Below are positions 19,219 through 29,349 of a stretch of DNA of 64,000 bases, piece after piece. Within the stretch, counting starts at the first letter, position 1. The number at the start of each line of letters is the position of its first letter. This DNA is from Roseivirga sp. BDSF3-8 (GTDB taxonomy: Bacteria; Bacteroidota; Bacteroidia; Cytophagales; Cyclobacteriaceae), in the NCBI RefSeq assembly GCF_041449215.1, contig NZ_JBGNFV010000001.1:1463001-1527000 (forward strand), given 5' to 3'. A program made the translations under genes and the position numbers. The notes under the pieces were generated by a model that saw only the letters and a list, made by a program, of their open reading frames with translations, ran no database searches and was not told where the DNA came from.

Positions 19219-19239
19219 CTCTCTCTGCGGCATAAAGGG

Positions 19240-19270
19240 AGAGGCTGGTAAATACTGGCCTCTTTTTTTT
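19240..19270 (+). terminator. Terminator of the DUF1800-lipoprotein cluster
   Basis: Arms AGAGGC and GCCTCT with a 12-base loop, followed by eight T. It lies 21 bases after the lipoprotein stop. Confidence 0.75.
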
Positions 19271-19297
19271 GTGTTTCACTGAGGCTTTTACAAAAAA

Positions 19298-19520
19298 GGG
19301 GCTGTCTCAAAAGTAGTAAGGCCTTTTTTGATGCCACACAATATTTGGAGAATTACTTCCAGGCACTCTGCATAGCGAAGTCGGACGCGACCCGGTACCA
19401 ACTTCGCCTAAATGGCAACCCCGGGACCGAAGACGGCCCGGTACAACCCGCTGGTAGTTTCCCTAATTCAAAATTATATTTTGACTAAAAAGAAAGAGGC
19501 TGCCTTTTGAGACAGCCTCT
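19298..19520. mobile_element. MITE-like element or IS remnant with inverted-repeat ends
   Basis: GGCTGTCTCAAAAG (19300-19313) recurs as an exact inverted copy CTTTTGAGACAGCC (19504-19517), framing about 190 bp with no open reading frame. Ends of this sequence type are, as I recall, seen on insertion sequences and short non-autonomous elements in Bacteroidota. No transposase is present and no clear target duplication is seen. The right end also forms the ahcY terminator hairpin, so the element may have supplied that terminator. It could instead be a plain intergenic repeat. Confidence 0.5.
19486..19520 (-). terminator. Terminator of ahcY
   Basis: On the minus strand, arms AGAGGCTG and CAGCCTCT form an 8-bp perfect stem with a 10-base loop, followed by CTTTCTTTTT. 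It begins 25 bases after the ahcY stop and coincides with the right end of the inverted-repeat element. Confidence 0.8.
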
Positions 19521-19544
19521 ATAATATTCAGCCTATACGCGCTA

Positions 19545-20858
19545 TTAGTAGCGGTAGTACTCGGGCTTGTAAGGGCCAGCCTTTTCTACACCGATATACT
19601 CGGCCTGCTCTGTGCTAAGCTCCTCAAGCTCTACCCCGATTTTCTCCAGGTGAAGCCTGGCCACTTTCTCATCAAGGTGCTTAGGCAGTGTGTAAACAGC
19701 ATTCTCATACTTGTCAGAAGCAGTCCACAGTTCGATCTGAGCCAGGGTTTGGTTTGTGAATGAATTAGACATTACAAACGAAGGATGACCTGTAGCACAA
19801 CCAAGGTTTACCAAACGGCCAGAAGCCAAAAGAATGATATCATTACCATTGACATTGTAAAGGTCAACCTGAGGCTTGATGGTATCACGGCTATCACCAA
19901 AGTTTTTGTTCAGCCAGGCCACATCGATCTCGTTATCAAAGTGTCCTATGTTACAAACTATGGTCTTATCTTTCATGAGCTGGAAGTGCTCACCCGTGAT
20001 AATATCTTTGTTACCTGTAGCAGTCACCACAATGTCGGCTTCCTGTACGGCGTCTTTCATTTTCTTCACTTCGAAACCATCCATGGCTGCCTGAAGGGCG
20101 CAAATAGGATCAATCTCAGTAACGATCACGCGAACACCGGCACCACGGAGTGACTGTGCAGAACCTTTACCCACATCTCCATAACCACCTACTACGGCTA
20201 CTTTACCAGCAAGCATAACATCAGTGGCACGACGGATAGCATCTACAAGAGACTCACGGCAACCGTACTTGTTATCAAACTTAGACTTGGTTACTGAGTC
20301 GTTTACATTGATAGCAGGCATAGGAAGTGTGCCTTTCTTCATGCGCTCATACAGGCGAAGTACGCCAGTAGTAGTCTCTTCAGAGATACCACGTACACCT
20401 TTTGCCAGGTCAGGGTAGTTATCCAGTACTATGTTAGTGAGGTCACCACCATCGTCCAGGATCATATTAAGTGGCTGGCGGTCCTCACCTTCACCGAAGA
20501 AGAGAGTCTGCTCGATACACCAGTCATATTCCTCTTCAGTCAGTCCTTTCCAGGCAAAAACAGGAATACCTGCAGCAGCAATAGCAGCAGCAGCATGATC
20601 TTGAGTCGAAAAAATATTACATGAAGCCCAGCGTACTTCTGCCCCCAGGTGAACCAGCGTTTCGATGAGAACAGCCGTCTGAATGGTCATGTGCAGACAA
20701 CCAGCGATACGGGCACCCTTAAGAGGTTGCTGGGAACCATATTCCTCACGAACAGACATCAAACCAGGCATTTCAGCTTCTGCCAGCCTGATTTCCTTGC
20801 GTCCCCAGTCGGCCAGAGAGATATCTTTGACCTTGTAATTAACTTGTGTATCGATCAT
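19545..20858 (-). CDS. ahcY: Adenosylhomocysteinase (SAH hydrolase)
   Basis: This enzyme splits S-adenosylhomocysteine into adenosine and homocysteine, removing the inhibitory product of methyl transfer reactions. The 437-residue length is typical. Motifs are [58 protein letters not shown] and the NAD-binding [16 protein letters not shown]; the protein ends in the family-typical KPEYYRY. NAD is a bound cofactor. It has its own promoter (20890-20920) and terminator, so it is monocistronic. Confidence 0.97.
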   Translation of the reverse strand: MIDTQVNYKVKDISLADWGRKEIRLAEAEMPGLMSVREEYGSQQPLKGARIAGCLHMTIQTAVLIETLVHLGAEVRWASCNIFSTQDHAAAAIAAAGIPVFAWKGLTEEEYDWCIEQTLFFGEGEDRQPLNMILDDGGDLTNIVLDNYPDLAKGVRGISEETTTGVLRLYERMKKGTLPMPAINVNDSVTKSKFDNKYGCRESLVDAIRRATDVMLAGKVAVVGGYGDVGKGSAQSLRGAGVRVIVTEIDPICALQAAMDGFEVKKMKDAVQEADIVVTATGNKDIITGEHFQLMKDKTIVCNIGHFDNEIDVAWLNKNFGDSRDTIKPQVDLYNVNGNDIILLASGRLVNLGCATGHPSFVMSNSFTNQTLAQIELWTASDKYENAVYTLPKHLDEKVARLHLEKIGVELEELSTEQAEYIGVEKAGPYKPEYYRY

Positions 20859-20889
20859 CTTCGATAAGTTTTTTTTGAGTATTTCTCAA

Positions 20890-20920
20890 CAAAATTAAAA
20901 TAAGCCGTACTGTTTTCAAA
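20890..20920 (-). promoter_or_regulatory. Promoter of ahcY
   Basis: On the minus strand TTTG (20920-20917) is followed after 19 bases by TAATTTTG (20897-20890), an exact fit to the Bacteroidota -33/-7 pair. Transcription would start near 20882, giving a leader of about 25 bases. Confidence 0.65.
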
Positions 20921-20945
20921 GCATAACTTACCCCAAGGTGGGTTA

Positions 20946-21713
20946 TTATTCTATAAACTGTACGTCCTTAATGCCGAACGAGCGAAGGCCTCTTTCAGTT
21001 TCAATCAGCAGATGCCCTTCATTATCGACTCCTCTGATACGTCCTTCGAAAAGGTGTTCGGAGCGGAAGAGCCTGAGCTCATCTTTCCAGTAAAGTCTCT
21101 GAAGGTATTCATCCTTCAGTGTGTGCCACTCTCCGTTTCGTAGTTGAAGATAACGCTTTTCAATTAACCTGACCAGTTCTTCAAGCAGTACTGGCAGATC
21201 ATAAATTTCACCAGACTCTAAGTAAAGGGAAGTAGGCCCTTTAAAGCCAAAGGCCTTTTGGTTGACATTTAACCCCACGCCGGCAATAGACTGCTCCAGA
21301 TTACTTTTTTTGAGTGAGTTTTCTATCAAAATCCCCGCCGTCTTGTTGTTACTGATGTAGACGTCATTAGGCCACTTTACCGCTACTGCCTTTTCCTCTG
21401 AATAAGGAATAGTATTACGCACCAGGTCGCTGATTGCCAGCGAAAAACATATATTTAGATAAAATTGCCTTGCTACAGGAAGAAAGCGGGGTGTAAGTAT
21501 GAGCGAAAAGGTCAGGTTGGCATCAGGCTCAGATACCCAGGTATTGCCCCTCTGCCCCCGGCCTTTAAGCTGATTACCCGTCACCACCAGGGTACCTTCT
21601 ATCACCCTGGTATCGGCTGCCAGATTTTGAGCAATATCATTGGTTGAATGACAACTTGGCAGGTAAATGACCTTTTTACCTAAAAACAGTGTTTTGGTAA
21701 GAATTTTGTGCAA
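20946..21713 (-). CDS. birA: Biotin--[acetyl-CoA-carboxylase] ligase
   Basis: The enzyme activates biotin with ATP and attaches it to the biotin carrier of acetyl-CoA carboxylase. The 255-residue protein has STNDIAQNLA, the biotin-binding loop QLKGRGQRGNTWVSEPDANLTFSL, AVKWPNDVYISNNKTAGILIE and the small C-terminal domain. There is no N-terminal DNA-binding domain, so it is the non-repressor type. The start is a TTG at 21713; no ATG is available upstream of the conserved region, so the exact start is uncertain. It is divergent from rsfS across 40 bp. Confidence 0.93.
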   Translation of the reverse strand: MHKILTKTLFLGKKVIYLPSCHSTNDIAQNLAADTRVIEGTLVVTGNQLKGRGQRGNTWVSEPDANLTFSLILTPRFLPVARQFYLNICFSLAISDLVRNTIPYSEEKAVAVKWPNDVYISNNKTAGILIENSLKKSNLEQSIAGVGLNVNQKAFGFKGPTSLYLESGEIYDLPVLLEELVRLIEKRYLQLRNGEWHTLKDEYLQRLYWKDELRLFRSEHLFEGRIRGVDNEGHLLIETERGLRSFGIKDVQFIE

Positions 21714-21753
21714 AATATTTTTCGTAATTTTAATGCCAATTTAAATATAGAGC

Positions 21754-22125
21754 ATGCAGGAAAACAAAAGTGCCTTGGAATCGGGAGACCTTGCCGAACT
21801 GGTGGTGAAGGGCATGCAGGAGCGGAAAGCCAAAGACATAGTGGTAATGGATATGACTCATGTCAATAATGCTGTTGCCAACTATTTTGTGGTATGTTCC
21901 GGCACCTCAGACACACAGGTGGATGCTATTTCTGATGCAGTGGCAGAAGAGGTTTATAAGCACGCCAAACAGGATCCCTGGCACAAGGAAGGGAAACAAA
22001 ACAGGGAATGGATTTTGTTGGATTATGTAGATGTCGTTGTGCACATTTTTAAAGGCGATAAGCGATCATTCTACGGACTGGAAGAGTTGTGGGGCGATGC
22101 CAAAACCACAATAATAGAGTCGTGA
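21754..22125 (+). CDS. rsfS: Ribosomal silencing factor RsfS
   Basis: RsfS binds ribosomal protein uL14 and blocks subunit joining when nutrients are low. The 123-residue protein contains VVKGMQERKAKDIVVMDM, NYFVVCSGTSDTQVDAISD and the signature WILLDYVDVVVHIFKGDKRSFYGLEELWGDA. It lies 70 bp upstream of ftsH on the same strand, an order common in Bacteroidota, and is probably co-transcribed with it. Confidence 0.95.
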   Translation: MQENKSALESGDLAELVVKGMQERKAKDIVVMDMTHVNNAVANYFVVCSGTSDTQVDAISDAVAEEVYKHAKQDPWHKEGKQNREWILLDYVDVVVHIFKGDKRSFYGLEELWGDAKTTIIES

Positions 22126-22195
22126 AAGACAACACCGGGTCTGTTACGGACGTACATGTAGCAGACCGCAATTTCTATACAGAGAATAGATAAAA

Positions 22196-24235
22196 ATGAG
22201 TGACAAAAAGAAAGGGAATCTGATGCCTAAAAACCCGAAGAAGCCAAGCTATCCCCTTTGGGGGTTAGTGGCGCTGGCCTTTTTGGTGGTCGGGGTATAT
22301 GTCATGCAGGGCTTCAGGAGTCCTACCGATATCTCGTACAGCCGCTTTGAGACCATGGCGAGAAATGGCGAGATTGAAAGTGTAAACATCATCACTAACC
22401 AAAAATATCTCGAGATATTTCTCAACAGCGAAGCACGCCAGAAATATGAAAGAGAGATAGGAAACGAAAGCCCTCTTACGCTCAATAATGAGCCTCAGTT
22501 CACTACCAATATAGCTACGGCTGAAAATGTAGTGGATAACATTAAGGAGATTAATCAGGAGCTGGATAATGACATTGTATACAACCTAAAGACCAAACAG
22601 GAGCTGTTCTCAGACATATTCCAGTTTGGCCTTTTACTGCTTGTCATCTTTGGTTTCTGGTTTCTTATGCGCCGTATGGCCAGCGGAGGAGGTCCCGGAG
22701 GCCAGATATTTAATATCAGTAAGTCCAAAGCTGCCCTATTTGATGCTGAGAATAAGGTAAAGATCACCTTCGATAATGTAGCGGGACTGGATGAAGCCAA
22801 AGAGGAAATCAAAGAAATAGTTGAATTCCTGAAGAACCCTGGCAAATTCACTAAGCTTGGTGGTAAGATCCCAAAGGGTGCATTACTTGTGGGCCCTCCC
22901 GGTACAGGTAAGACATTACTTGCTAAAGCTGTAGCCGGTGAGGCAGGTGTTCCCTTTTTCAGCCTGTCTGGTTCTGACTTTGTAGAGATGTTCGTTGGTG
23001 TAGGTGCTGCGCGAGTACGTGACCTGTTTAAGCAGGCAAAGGATAAAGCACCCTGTATCATTTTTATAGATGAGATAGATGCCATTGGCCGTAGCCGCGG
23101 ACGTGGTAGTATGCCGGGTTCCAATGATGAGCGGGAAAATACGCTTAACTCTCTGTTGGTAGAAATGGATGGATTTAGTACGGATAGTGGTGTCATCATT
23201 CTGGCAGCCACCAACCGTCCTGATGTACTTGACTCAGCTTTGCTTCGTCCCGGACGTTTCGACCGCCAGATCAGTATAGACAAACCGGACATCGTAGGAC
23301 GTGAGGCCATCTTTAAGGTACACCTTGCCCCTATTAAGATATCTGAGGACGTAGACAATAAAAAGCTTGCTGCTCAAACCCCCGGGTTTGCCGGTGCTGA
23401 AATAGCTAACGTGTGTAACGAAGCCGCTCTTATTGCCGCCCGCCGGGATAAGGAAAAGGTAGACATGCAGGACTTCCAGGATGCTATAGACCGGGTTATC
23501 GGTGGTCTTGAGAAGAAGAACAAGATCATCAGCCCGGAAGAGAAAAAGATTGTGGCGTACCATGAGGCGGGTCACGCGGTAGCGGGATGGTTCCTGGAGC
23601 ACGCAGACCCCTTGGTAAAAGTGAGTATCGTCCCTCGTGGAGTGGCTGCACTCGGATATGCTCAATACTTGCCTAAAGAGCAGTTCCTTTATCAGACTGA
23701 GCAGCTCTTTGATGAAATGTGCATGACTATGGGTGGCCGTGCTGCTGAGGAGCTGATCTTCGGTAAAATCTCAACGGGTGCCCTTAGTGACCTGGAGCGT
23801 GTTACGAAGCTCGCTTACAATATTGTAAGCGTATATGGCATGAATGATAAGATTGGTAACGTAAGCTTCTATGATAGTAAGCAAAGCGACTATCAGTTTC
23901 AGAAACCTTACTCTGAGGCAACAGCGGAGACAATTGACGATGAGGTAAGGGCTATTGTGCAAAAGGCCTACAATGCCGCCAAAGACCTGCTCATTAAACG
24001 TAAAAGTGAGCTGGAAATCATAGCCAAGGAATTATTGGAGAAAGAGATAATCTTCCAAAATGACCTTGAAAGGCTGATAGGTAAACGCCCATTTGAAAAA
24101 CAAACTACTTACCAGGCATATACAAACGGTGAGTATATCAAAGAGGGTGGCGTGCCCGATGCAACGAAAGTAGAAGAGAGGGAAGAAGACGGAGAGGAGA
24201 AAAAGGAAGAGGAAAGCCCCTCTTCAACCAACTAA
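22196..24235 (+). CDS. ftsH: ATP-dependent zinc metalloprotease FtsH
   Basis: FtsH is the membrane-anchored AAA+ protease that degrades misfolded membrane proteins and selected regulators. The 679-residue protein shows TM1 (about 18-38), a periplasmic segment, TM2 (about 140-160), Walker A GPPGTGKT (near 233), Walker [12 protein letters not shown], the second region of homology ([19 protein letters not shown]), and the zinc site HEAGH near 456. The C-terminal tail is strongly acidic ([13 protein letters not shown]). It is downstream of rsfS and ends in a strong terminator. Confidence 0.97.
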   Translation: MSDKKKGNLMPKNPKKPSYPLWGLVALAFLVVGVYVMQGFRSPTDISYSRFETMARNGEIESVNIITNQKYLEIFLNSEARQKYEREIGNESPLTLNNEPQFTTNIATAENVVDNIKEINQELDNDIVYNLKTKQELFSDIFQFGLLLLVIFGFWFLMRRMASGGGPGGQIFNISKSKAALFDAENKVKITFDNVAGLDEAKEEIKEIVEFLKNPGKFTKLGGKIPKGALLVGPPGTGKTLLAKAVAGEAGVPFFSLSGSDFVEMFVGVGAARVRDLFKQAKDKAPCIIFIDEIDAIGRSRGRGSMPGSNDERENTLNSLLVEMDGFSTDSGVIILAATNRPDVLDSALLRPGRFDRQISIDKPDIVGREAIFKVHLAPIKISEDVDNKKLAAQTPGFAGAEIANVCNEAALIAARRDKEKVDMQDFQDAIDRVIGGLEKKNKIISPEEKKIVAYHEAGHAVAGWFLEHADPLVKVSIVPRGVAALGYAQYLPKEQFLYQTEQLFDEMCMTMGGRAAEELIFGKISTGALSDLERVTKLAYNIVSVYGMNDKIGNVSFYDSKQSDYQFQKPYSEATAETIDDEVRAIVQKAYNAAKDLLIKRKSELEIIAKELLEKEIIFQNDLERLIGKRPFEKQTTYQAYTNGEYIKEGGVPDATKVEEREEDGEEKKEEESPSSTN

Positions 24236-24260
24236 GCATTCTCTTACGCAATAAAATACG

Positions 24261-24290
24261 GGACCGGGCATTTTTGCCCGGTCCTTTTTT
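24261..24290 (+). terminator. Terminator of rsfS-ftsH
   Basis: Arms GGACCGGGCA and TGCCCGGTCC form a 10-bp perfect stem with a TTTT loop, followed by six T. Confidence 0.9.
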
Positions 24291-24323
24291 ATGACCTGAC
24301 CATAAGAATATGAGCAAAGGCTT

Positions 24324-24331
24324 TACCTTTG
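24324..24331 (+). promoter_or_regulatory. -7 element of lpxH
   Basis: TACCTTTG is an exact TAnnTTTG match in the 159-bp gap between ftsH and lpxH; no good -33 element is seen. Transcription would begin near 24338. Confidence 0.5.
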
Positions 24332-24394
24332 CAGTTTTAGCAGAATTGGAAACCTACAAAGTGCCGGATGTATACAGAGCACGATGATGTCCCC

Positions 24395-25135
24395 ATGGGG
24401 AAAAAAATATACTTTGCATCAGATTTTCACCTTGGAGCACCGAATAAGGAACAGAGCCTGATCCGTGAAAAAAAGATTGTACGCTGGCTGGATAGTATTA
24501 TGCATGATGCGTATGCTATCTACCTGGTAGGGGACATATTCGATTTTTGGTTTGAGTATCGTACGGTAATACCTAAGGGGTACGTCCGCTTTAAAGCTAA
24601 GCTACTGGAGTGTCTGGAGAAGGGCATTAAGGTGGTGTTCTTTACGGGCAATCATGATATGTGGATGTTCGGATACTTTACCTCTGAATTTGGGATACCG
24701 GTACACAGAGACCCCATATTATTACTAAGCAATGACAAACGCCTGCTGGTGGGGCATGGAGATGGCCTGGGTCCCGGGGACAGGATGTATAAAGTGTTAA
24801 AAAGAATATTCCGTAACCGCTTTTGCCAGTGGGCCTTCGCCAGGTTACACCCTAATCTGGGCATAGGTGTAGCCACGGCCTGGTCACAGCAGAGCCGGCT
24901 TAGCAGCGGAGGGGAAGAAACATTCAAAGGTGATGATGAGTGGATTTATACGTGGTGTAAAGAACAGGAGACTACTTCCCACCATGATTATTATATTTTC
25001 GGCCACCGTCATCTGCCGCTGGACCTTGAGGTAAGCGGGCATTCGCGTTACATTAACCTGGGTGAGTGGGTGACACAATTCACCTATGCCACCTTTGACG
25101 GCAGAGACGTCAGTCTTCTCACTTTTGAGGAGTAA
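24395..25135 (+). CDS. lpxH: UDP-2,3-diacylglucosamine diphosphatase
   Basis: LpxH hydrolyses UDP-2,3-diacylglucosamine to lipid X in lipid A synthesis, so the cell makes lipid A-type outer membrane. The protein is a calcineurin-type metallophosphatase: FASDFHLG, YLVGDIFDFWFEY, FFTGNHDMWMF, VGHGDGLGPGD and IFGHRHLPL give the metal ligands in order. I start at Met 24395 (MGKKIYFASDFHLG, 246 residues); an ATG at 24368 adds nine residues. It stands alone with its own promoter. Confidence 0.9.
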   Translation: MGKKIYFASDFHLGAPNKEQSLIREKKIVRWLDSIMHDAYAIYLVGDIFDFWFEYRTVIPKGYVRFKAKLLECLEKGIKVVFFTGNHDMWMFGYFTSEFGIPVHRDPILLLSNDKRLLVGHGDGLGPGDRMYKVLKRIFRNRFCQWAFARLHPNLGIGVATAWSQQSRLSSGGEETFKGDDEWIYTWCKEQETTSHHDYYIFGHRHLPLDLEVSGHSRYINLGEWVTQFTYATFDGRDVSLLTFEE

Positions 25136-25355
25136 AAAACCTCTTCTCCAAACTTGCATTTTTACAGCAATTTAGCCTCCTGATTTTAGGAATAAATTAT
25201 TTTTTAATTGAATAATGCACAGCAAATAGCAGTAATGTTTGTTTAAACAATATTGCATTTTTTCTCTCTTCGGGTAATCCTCTAAATATCCGGCACGTAA
25301 AGGGTTTCCTCTCTATATGCCTTAAATAGTCCGGTTGCAGGAGCTACTTTTACCT

Positions 25356-27764
25356 ATGCATCGGAAGAAAACCATGAAGGGAGATACAAACTGGCAAGCA
25401 CCTATTGCTAAGAGGGATATTAAGGTTCAGCAAATCAGAGTCTTACTAGCCCTTGGCTTGTTCGTATGGGTCATCTTTAATATAGGACTGCGCTATGAAT
25501 TCACCGACCTGAATAACCCGGATTTTGCCCGGTATGGCAGCTCGCTCATACTACTAGCAGGCTTAGGGTTCAGTTGGTTCAAACGGGTGGAGGAGCACGT
25601 CAGGCTTAGGGTTATCTACCTGAGTCTCTATGCCATAAGTGCTCACATATGTCTATTACTTTACCTCAATGGGCTTGATTTTGCACTTTTGATCGGTTTG
25701 AGCAATACCGTACTGATTACAAGCTTGTTTTTGGGGTCTGAACGACAGTTATTTTACTATCTGTCCTATGTACTGATTTTATCCGGATTAGCGTGTTTTA
25801 CAAGTCAAGTCACATTCACTGAAGCAGCTACAAAATTTCTCTTCGTATTCGGCATAATCTTCCTCATATATCAATTTTTGCATAGCCAAATTGATACTAC
25901 AAACCACCTTGAAGTCACTCGTGACTTACTAAAAAGTCTCTTTAAAGAGAGTCATGATGCACTTATAGTAGCAGAAGTAACTACGGGTAAAATCTTATTA
26001 AGTAACGAGCGGGCTCGTACGCTATTCCGTACGGAAGAGGAAGAGGGTGTTAATTCGCTTGCGGACCTATTTGGACCAACTTTCTCCCCAGAACACTTAG
26101 GCGACTTAAAAAGTGAAGCGATAAAGCGAGGACTGCTTTCGGAAGACAGGGAGATCCTAACCCGCACGGGACATACCCGATGGGGTCATCAGGTGGTGAA
26201 GATCATCCGAATGGCGGGTAAAGAGCATTTTTATGTACGGATCACCGATGTAACGGACCGTATACGGTCGGAGAGAATGGCTTTTGAAAATGAGCGAAAG
26301 TACAAGGTGCTCATGGAGGAGGCCTCGGACGGTATTTATATCTCAAATGAGAACGGTATAATCATAGAAGCAAATACAAGGGCATGTGAGCTGTTTGGAA
26401 TGCGCTATGAACAGCTTATAGGTCAGCGCCTTCCAAATATACTGGCCCCCGAGGAGCCTACTCCGGCTGTACTGGACCTTGACATGCTGCGCCGCAAGGG
26501 GCAGCTCATGTTTGAGCGATACTTTATGCGGAATGATGGTACGGTCTTCGCAGCAGAAATCAGTGCCAAGGTTATTAATAATGCCTTTTATCAGTTTATT
26601 ATCCGGGATATTACGAACCGCAAACGGGTAGAACAGGCCCTTATACGTAGTGAAAGCAAGTTCCGGGCGCTAATCGACCGGTCGTTTGACATTGTGGTAA
26701 TTCTGGATGACAAATATACCGTTCAGTACATCAGTTCATCAGTGGAGCGTATACTGAAGGTTAAGAGCTTCAAGCTGATGCACAGGAATATATTTGACTT
26801 CATCCATAAAGCAAACCATGAGGCACTGCAATACGGCTTGCGAAGGGAGATTGTGAACTACGGTCATCACTGTGAGCTGAAGGATATCATCATGTGTGAT
26901 GCGGAGGGTAATGAGGTATGTTTTGATGCAGTGGTAACTAACTATCTGCAGGATGATGTGGTGGGGGGTATCGTATTGAACCTGCACAATATCACTGACC
27001 GTAAGGCGACGGAGAAGAAGCTAATGAAGGCTAACTTTGAGCTGGACAGCTTTGTGTATAAGGCCAGTCATGACCTGAGGGCGCCGCTGCTTTCTGTACT
27101 GGGCCTGATTAATATTGCCACCAGCAGTACACCGGATGAGGTGTTTACTTACCTGGATCTGATGCGGACTAGTGTATTTAAGCTGGATCAGTTTATCCAC
27201 GATCTCACACAGTTTAGCCGTAGTGACAGGCTGGAGCTCAAACGCGAAGCCATTGACTTTGAAAAACTAATAGATGAAGTAATCGGGAACCTTCAGTTCA
27301 TGAACCCTGCAGATGATATCACTTTCATCCGTAATATCTCAGTAGGCCCTGACTTTACCTCTGACCCTATGAGGCTCCAGGTGATTTTTAATAACCTGAT
27401 CTCAAATTCCATCAAATATTATGACGATAAGAAAGAGCAGCCGTTTATTCAGATAGATATAAAGGCGGAGCATAATGTATGCAAAATACGGGTGGCGGAT
27501 AACGGGATTGGTATAGAAGAGCCTTATCTGGATCGCATATTTGAGATGTTCTACCGGGCCACTGAGCTATCGGAAGGTTCTGGCCTGGGGCTTTATATTC
27601 TGAAAAATGCCATCAGTAAAGTTGGCGGGGAAATCAGCGTGAGCAGTCGATTTGGCGAGGGCACGGAGTTCTTCCTGCACTTACCGGACCTGTCTGTCAC
27701 GAACCCGGAGGCGGAGTATGAAGAGGCTCCTAACCCTAAAAAGACTTTTGAAAGACTCTCATAA
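25356..27764 (+). CDS. Membrane-bound multi-PAS sensor histidine kinase
   Basis: About 800 residues. The N-terminus holds six hydrophobic segments (roughly residues 25-170), followed by three PAS/PAC modules (about 190-300, 310-425 and 430-555, each ending in a DITDR- or DITNR-like strand). The HisKA helix contains FVYKASHDLRAPLLSVLG (His phospho-acceptor) and the HATPase domain ends with ELSEGSGLGLYILKNAI. Transmembrane and PAS layers suggest it integrates membrane and internal cues. No partner regulator is adjacent. The start is uncertain among TTG 25335, ATG 25356 and ATG 25374. Its core is a close paralogue of the kinase at 2124-3680. Confidence 0.9.
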   Translation: MHRKKTMKGDTNWQAPIAKRDIKVQQIRVLLALGLFVWVIFNIGLRYEFTDLNNPDFARYGSSLILLAGLGFSWFKRVEEHVRLRVIYLSLYAISAHICLLLYLNGLDFALLIGLSNTVLITSLFLGSERQLFYYLSYVLILSGLACFTSQVTFTEAATKFLFVFGIIFLIYQFLHSQIDTTNHLEVTRDLLKSLFKESHDALIVAEVTTGKILLSNERARTLFRTEEEEGVNSLADLFGPTFSPEHLGDLKSEAIKRGLLSEDREILTRTGHTRWGHQVVKIIRMAGKEHFYVRITDVTDRIRSERMAFENERKYKVLMEEASDGIYISNENGIIIEANTRACELFGMRYEQLIGQRLPNILAPEEPTPAVLDLDMLRRKGQLMFERYFMRNDGTVFAAEISAKVINNAFYQFIIRDITNRKRVEQALIRSESKFRALIDRSFDIVVILDDKYTVQYISSSVERILKVKSFKLMHRNIFDFIHKANHEALQYGLRREIVNYGHHCELKDIIMCDAEGNEVCFDAVVTNYLQDDVVGGIVLNLHNITDRKATEKKLMKANFELDSFVYKASHDLRAPLLSVLGLINIATSSTPDEVFTYLDLMRTSVFKLDQFIHDLTQFSRSDRLELKREAIDFEKLIDEVIGNLQFMNPADDITFIRNISVGPDFTSDPMRLQVIFNNLISNSIKYYDDKKEQPFIQIDIKAEHNVCKIRVADNGIGIEEPYLDRIFEMFYRATELSEGSGLGLYILKNAISKVGGEISVSSRFGEGTEFFLHLPDLSVTNPEAEYEEAPNPKKTFERLS

Positions 27765-27792
27765 AAAAGGGTTCGATGCTCCCATCGAACCC
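27763..27792 (-). terminator. Terminator of the exporter operon, overlapping the kinase stop
   Basis: Arms GGGTTCGATG and CATCGAACCC form a 10-bp perfect stem with a 4-base loop; on the minus strand it is followed by TTTTTT. The T run overlaps the TAA of the convergent kinase gene, so the hairpin may end both messages. Confidence 0.85.
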
Positions 27793-27914
27793 AAGGTCAA
27801 AAACTCAAAATAATTTGGACTAAAAACTATAATCCGCAACAACAACTGCAATATAGGACAATCCGGGAAATATCAAAATGTAAAGACGGGCTGAGAGGTG
27901 CCGGGATTTAAGGC

Positions 27915-29348
27915 TTAGTCATCATTTTCATCGAGCCAAATGGAAGGGTCGCCAGTAGCCGCGTATAGTTCGGCCAGGGCTTTCTCTTTATCAGCCCTGA
28001 TTTTTAACAGTTTTAACCTGGCCTCGATGAGCTTATTTTCGCGGCTGTTAACGAGAAAAAGGCTACTCTCACCGTTCTGAAACTTAATATTTTCCCCTCT
28101 CACCATTATTTCATAGTTATCTACGGCTTCTTCCTGTAGCAGAATGAGCTCGTCTAGGGTGAGCAGGCTGTTATATCCCATGGTAATCTCATTAATTACA
28201 TCACGGCTGGTGTATGACCTTTCCAGTATGTTCTGGTCTATCTTCACTTGAGTTTCGGCGAGTTTGCCCCGGCTCTTACGCATGAAGATAGGCCACGATA
28301 CGCTGGCTCCTAATTTGTAATTATTGAAGAAAAGGGGTTCTTCTCCTCCCTCAAATTCATGGTCTGAGTTGGAAAGAAGGTTATACTCGAGGTTGGCCTC
28401 GGGAAGTAACTGGTTCCGGTAAAGTCTTTTATCCAGTTCGAGCGCACTCCCTTTGAGCCTGACTTTGACCAGTTCAGGGTGGTTATCCATCGCGCTTTCC
28501 AGTAGCTGGCTAAGTATATCGGCTTCTAGGCCAGAGGGTCCTACAATCTGGGGGATCGCTTGCTGACTGAGGTATATGGGCTCACGGCTTTCGCCCCACA
28601 GGTTGAGGTTTAATTGAAGTATAGCATTAAGCAGGTCCACTGCGGCCTGACGGGTACTGATATTCCGGGTTTGCAATGCTATTTTTGCTTCTACGGAATC
28701 TATCGCAGCCTTATCGCCATTAAGGACCTGCTGCCTAACGGCTTCAAAGCGAAAGGCGGCGAGTTCCTCATTCTCAATCAGCAGGATGTATTGATTATAG
28801 GCATAGTACCAGTTCCAGTAATCTTTAGCCGCATTAAGCAGGGCTTTGGAAACAGCTTTTTGCTGTTCTGCCCGTGCCATTTCGGTATACAGTCGGGCTT
28901 GCCTGAGGGTGGTGCGTCGTTCATCGGTAATGAGGCCCTGCAATACGGATACACTAACTCCCACTGACCACAAACCTTCGTCCGGTACGTTATTTTCAGG
29001 GTTTACATAGGTTCCCTGATTTCGCTCATAGGCTACTTTTAGATCTACGGGCACATAAAGGGGTATCTTGAGGGTACTATACCAGTTATCGTAATACTCT
29101 GTGCCCTGATACTGCTTGAACAGGTAATCGCTGGTTACCTTGGGGTCAAAGTTACCTCTTGCCTGTAATAGCCTGGCTTCTGCCTGATCAGTAAGCAGAT
29201 CTGCCTGACTCACTACAGGGTGATAGGCGAGTACGCGCTGAAGGTATTCCTCATAGGCGAGTGTCTCCAGTGTATCCGCGGGGGCCTGAGCCCTCAGGCC
29301 GGATACTGTCATTGTGTATATGATCAGGAAGAAGAATAGCGACCTCAT
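27915..29348 (-). CDS. TolC-family outer-membrane efflux protein
   Basis: The 477-residue protein has a signal peptide (about 1-20, VSGLRAQA) and the long alpha-helical pattern of TolC-type channels, including AYEEYLQRVLAYHPVVSQADLL at the start and two homologous halves. It should form the outer-membrane duct of a tripartite exporter. Its gene starts 1 bp after the HlyD-type gene, and the ABC gene is first in the operon. No cargo gene is adjacent. A terminator follows after about 120 bp. Confidence 0.88.
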   Translation of the reverse strand: MRSLFFFLIIYTMTVSGLRAQAPADTLETLAYEEYLQRVLAYHPVVSQADLLTDQAEARLLQARGNFDPKVTSDYLFKQYQGTEYYDNWYSTLKIPLYVPVDLKVAYERNQGTYVNPENNVPDEGLWSVGVSVSVLQGLITDERRTTLRQARLYTEMARAEQQKAVSKALLNAAKDYWNWYYAYNQYILLIENEELAAFRFEAVRQQVLNGDKAAIDSVEAKIALQTRNISTRQAAVDLLNAILQLNLNLWGESREPIYLSQQAIPQIVGPSGLEADILSQLLESAMDNHPELVKVRLKGSALELDKRLYRNQLLPEANLEYNLLSNSDHEFEGGEEPLFFNNYKLGASVSWPIFMRKSRGKLAETQVKIDQNILERSYTSRDVINEITMGYNSLLTLDELILLQEEAVDNYEIMVRGENIKFQNGESSLFLVNSRENKLIEARLKLLKIRADKEKALAELYAATGDPSIWLDENDD

Positions 29349-29349
29349 G

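Noticed and set aside
22555-23358. Long antisense frame (267 codons) opposite ftsH
   Set aside because: It lies within conserved FtsH motifs and its translation is Ser/Ile/Arg-rich without domain features; it is a shadow of the ftsH codon pattern.
27769-27792. T-arm-like GGGTTCGAT hairpin that could suggest a tRNA
   Set aside because: It is a 10-bp perfect hairpin followed on the minus strand by TTTTTT. No acceptor, D or anticodon arm surrounds it, so it is a terminator.
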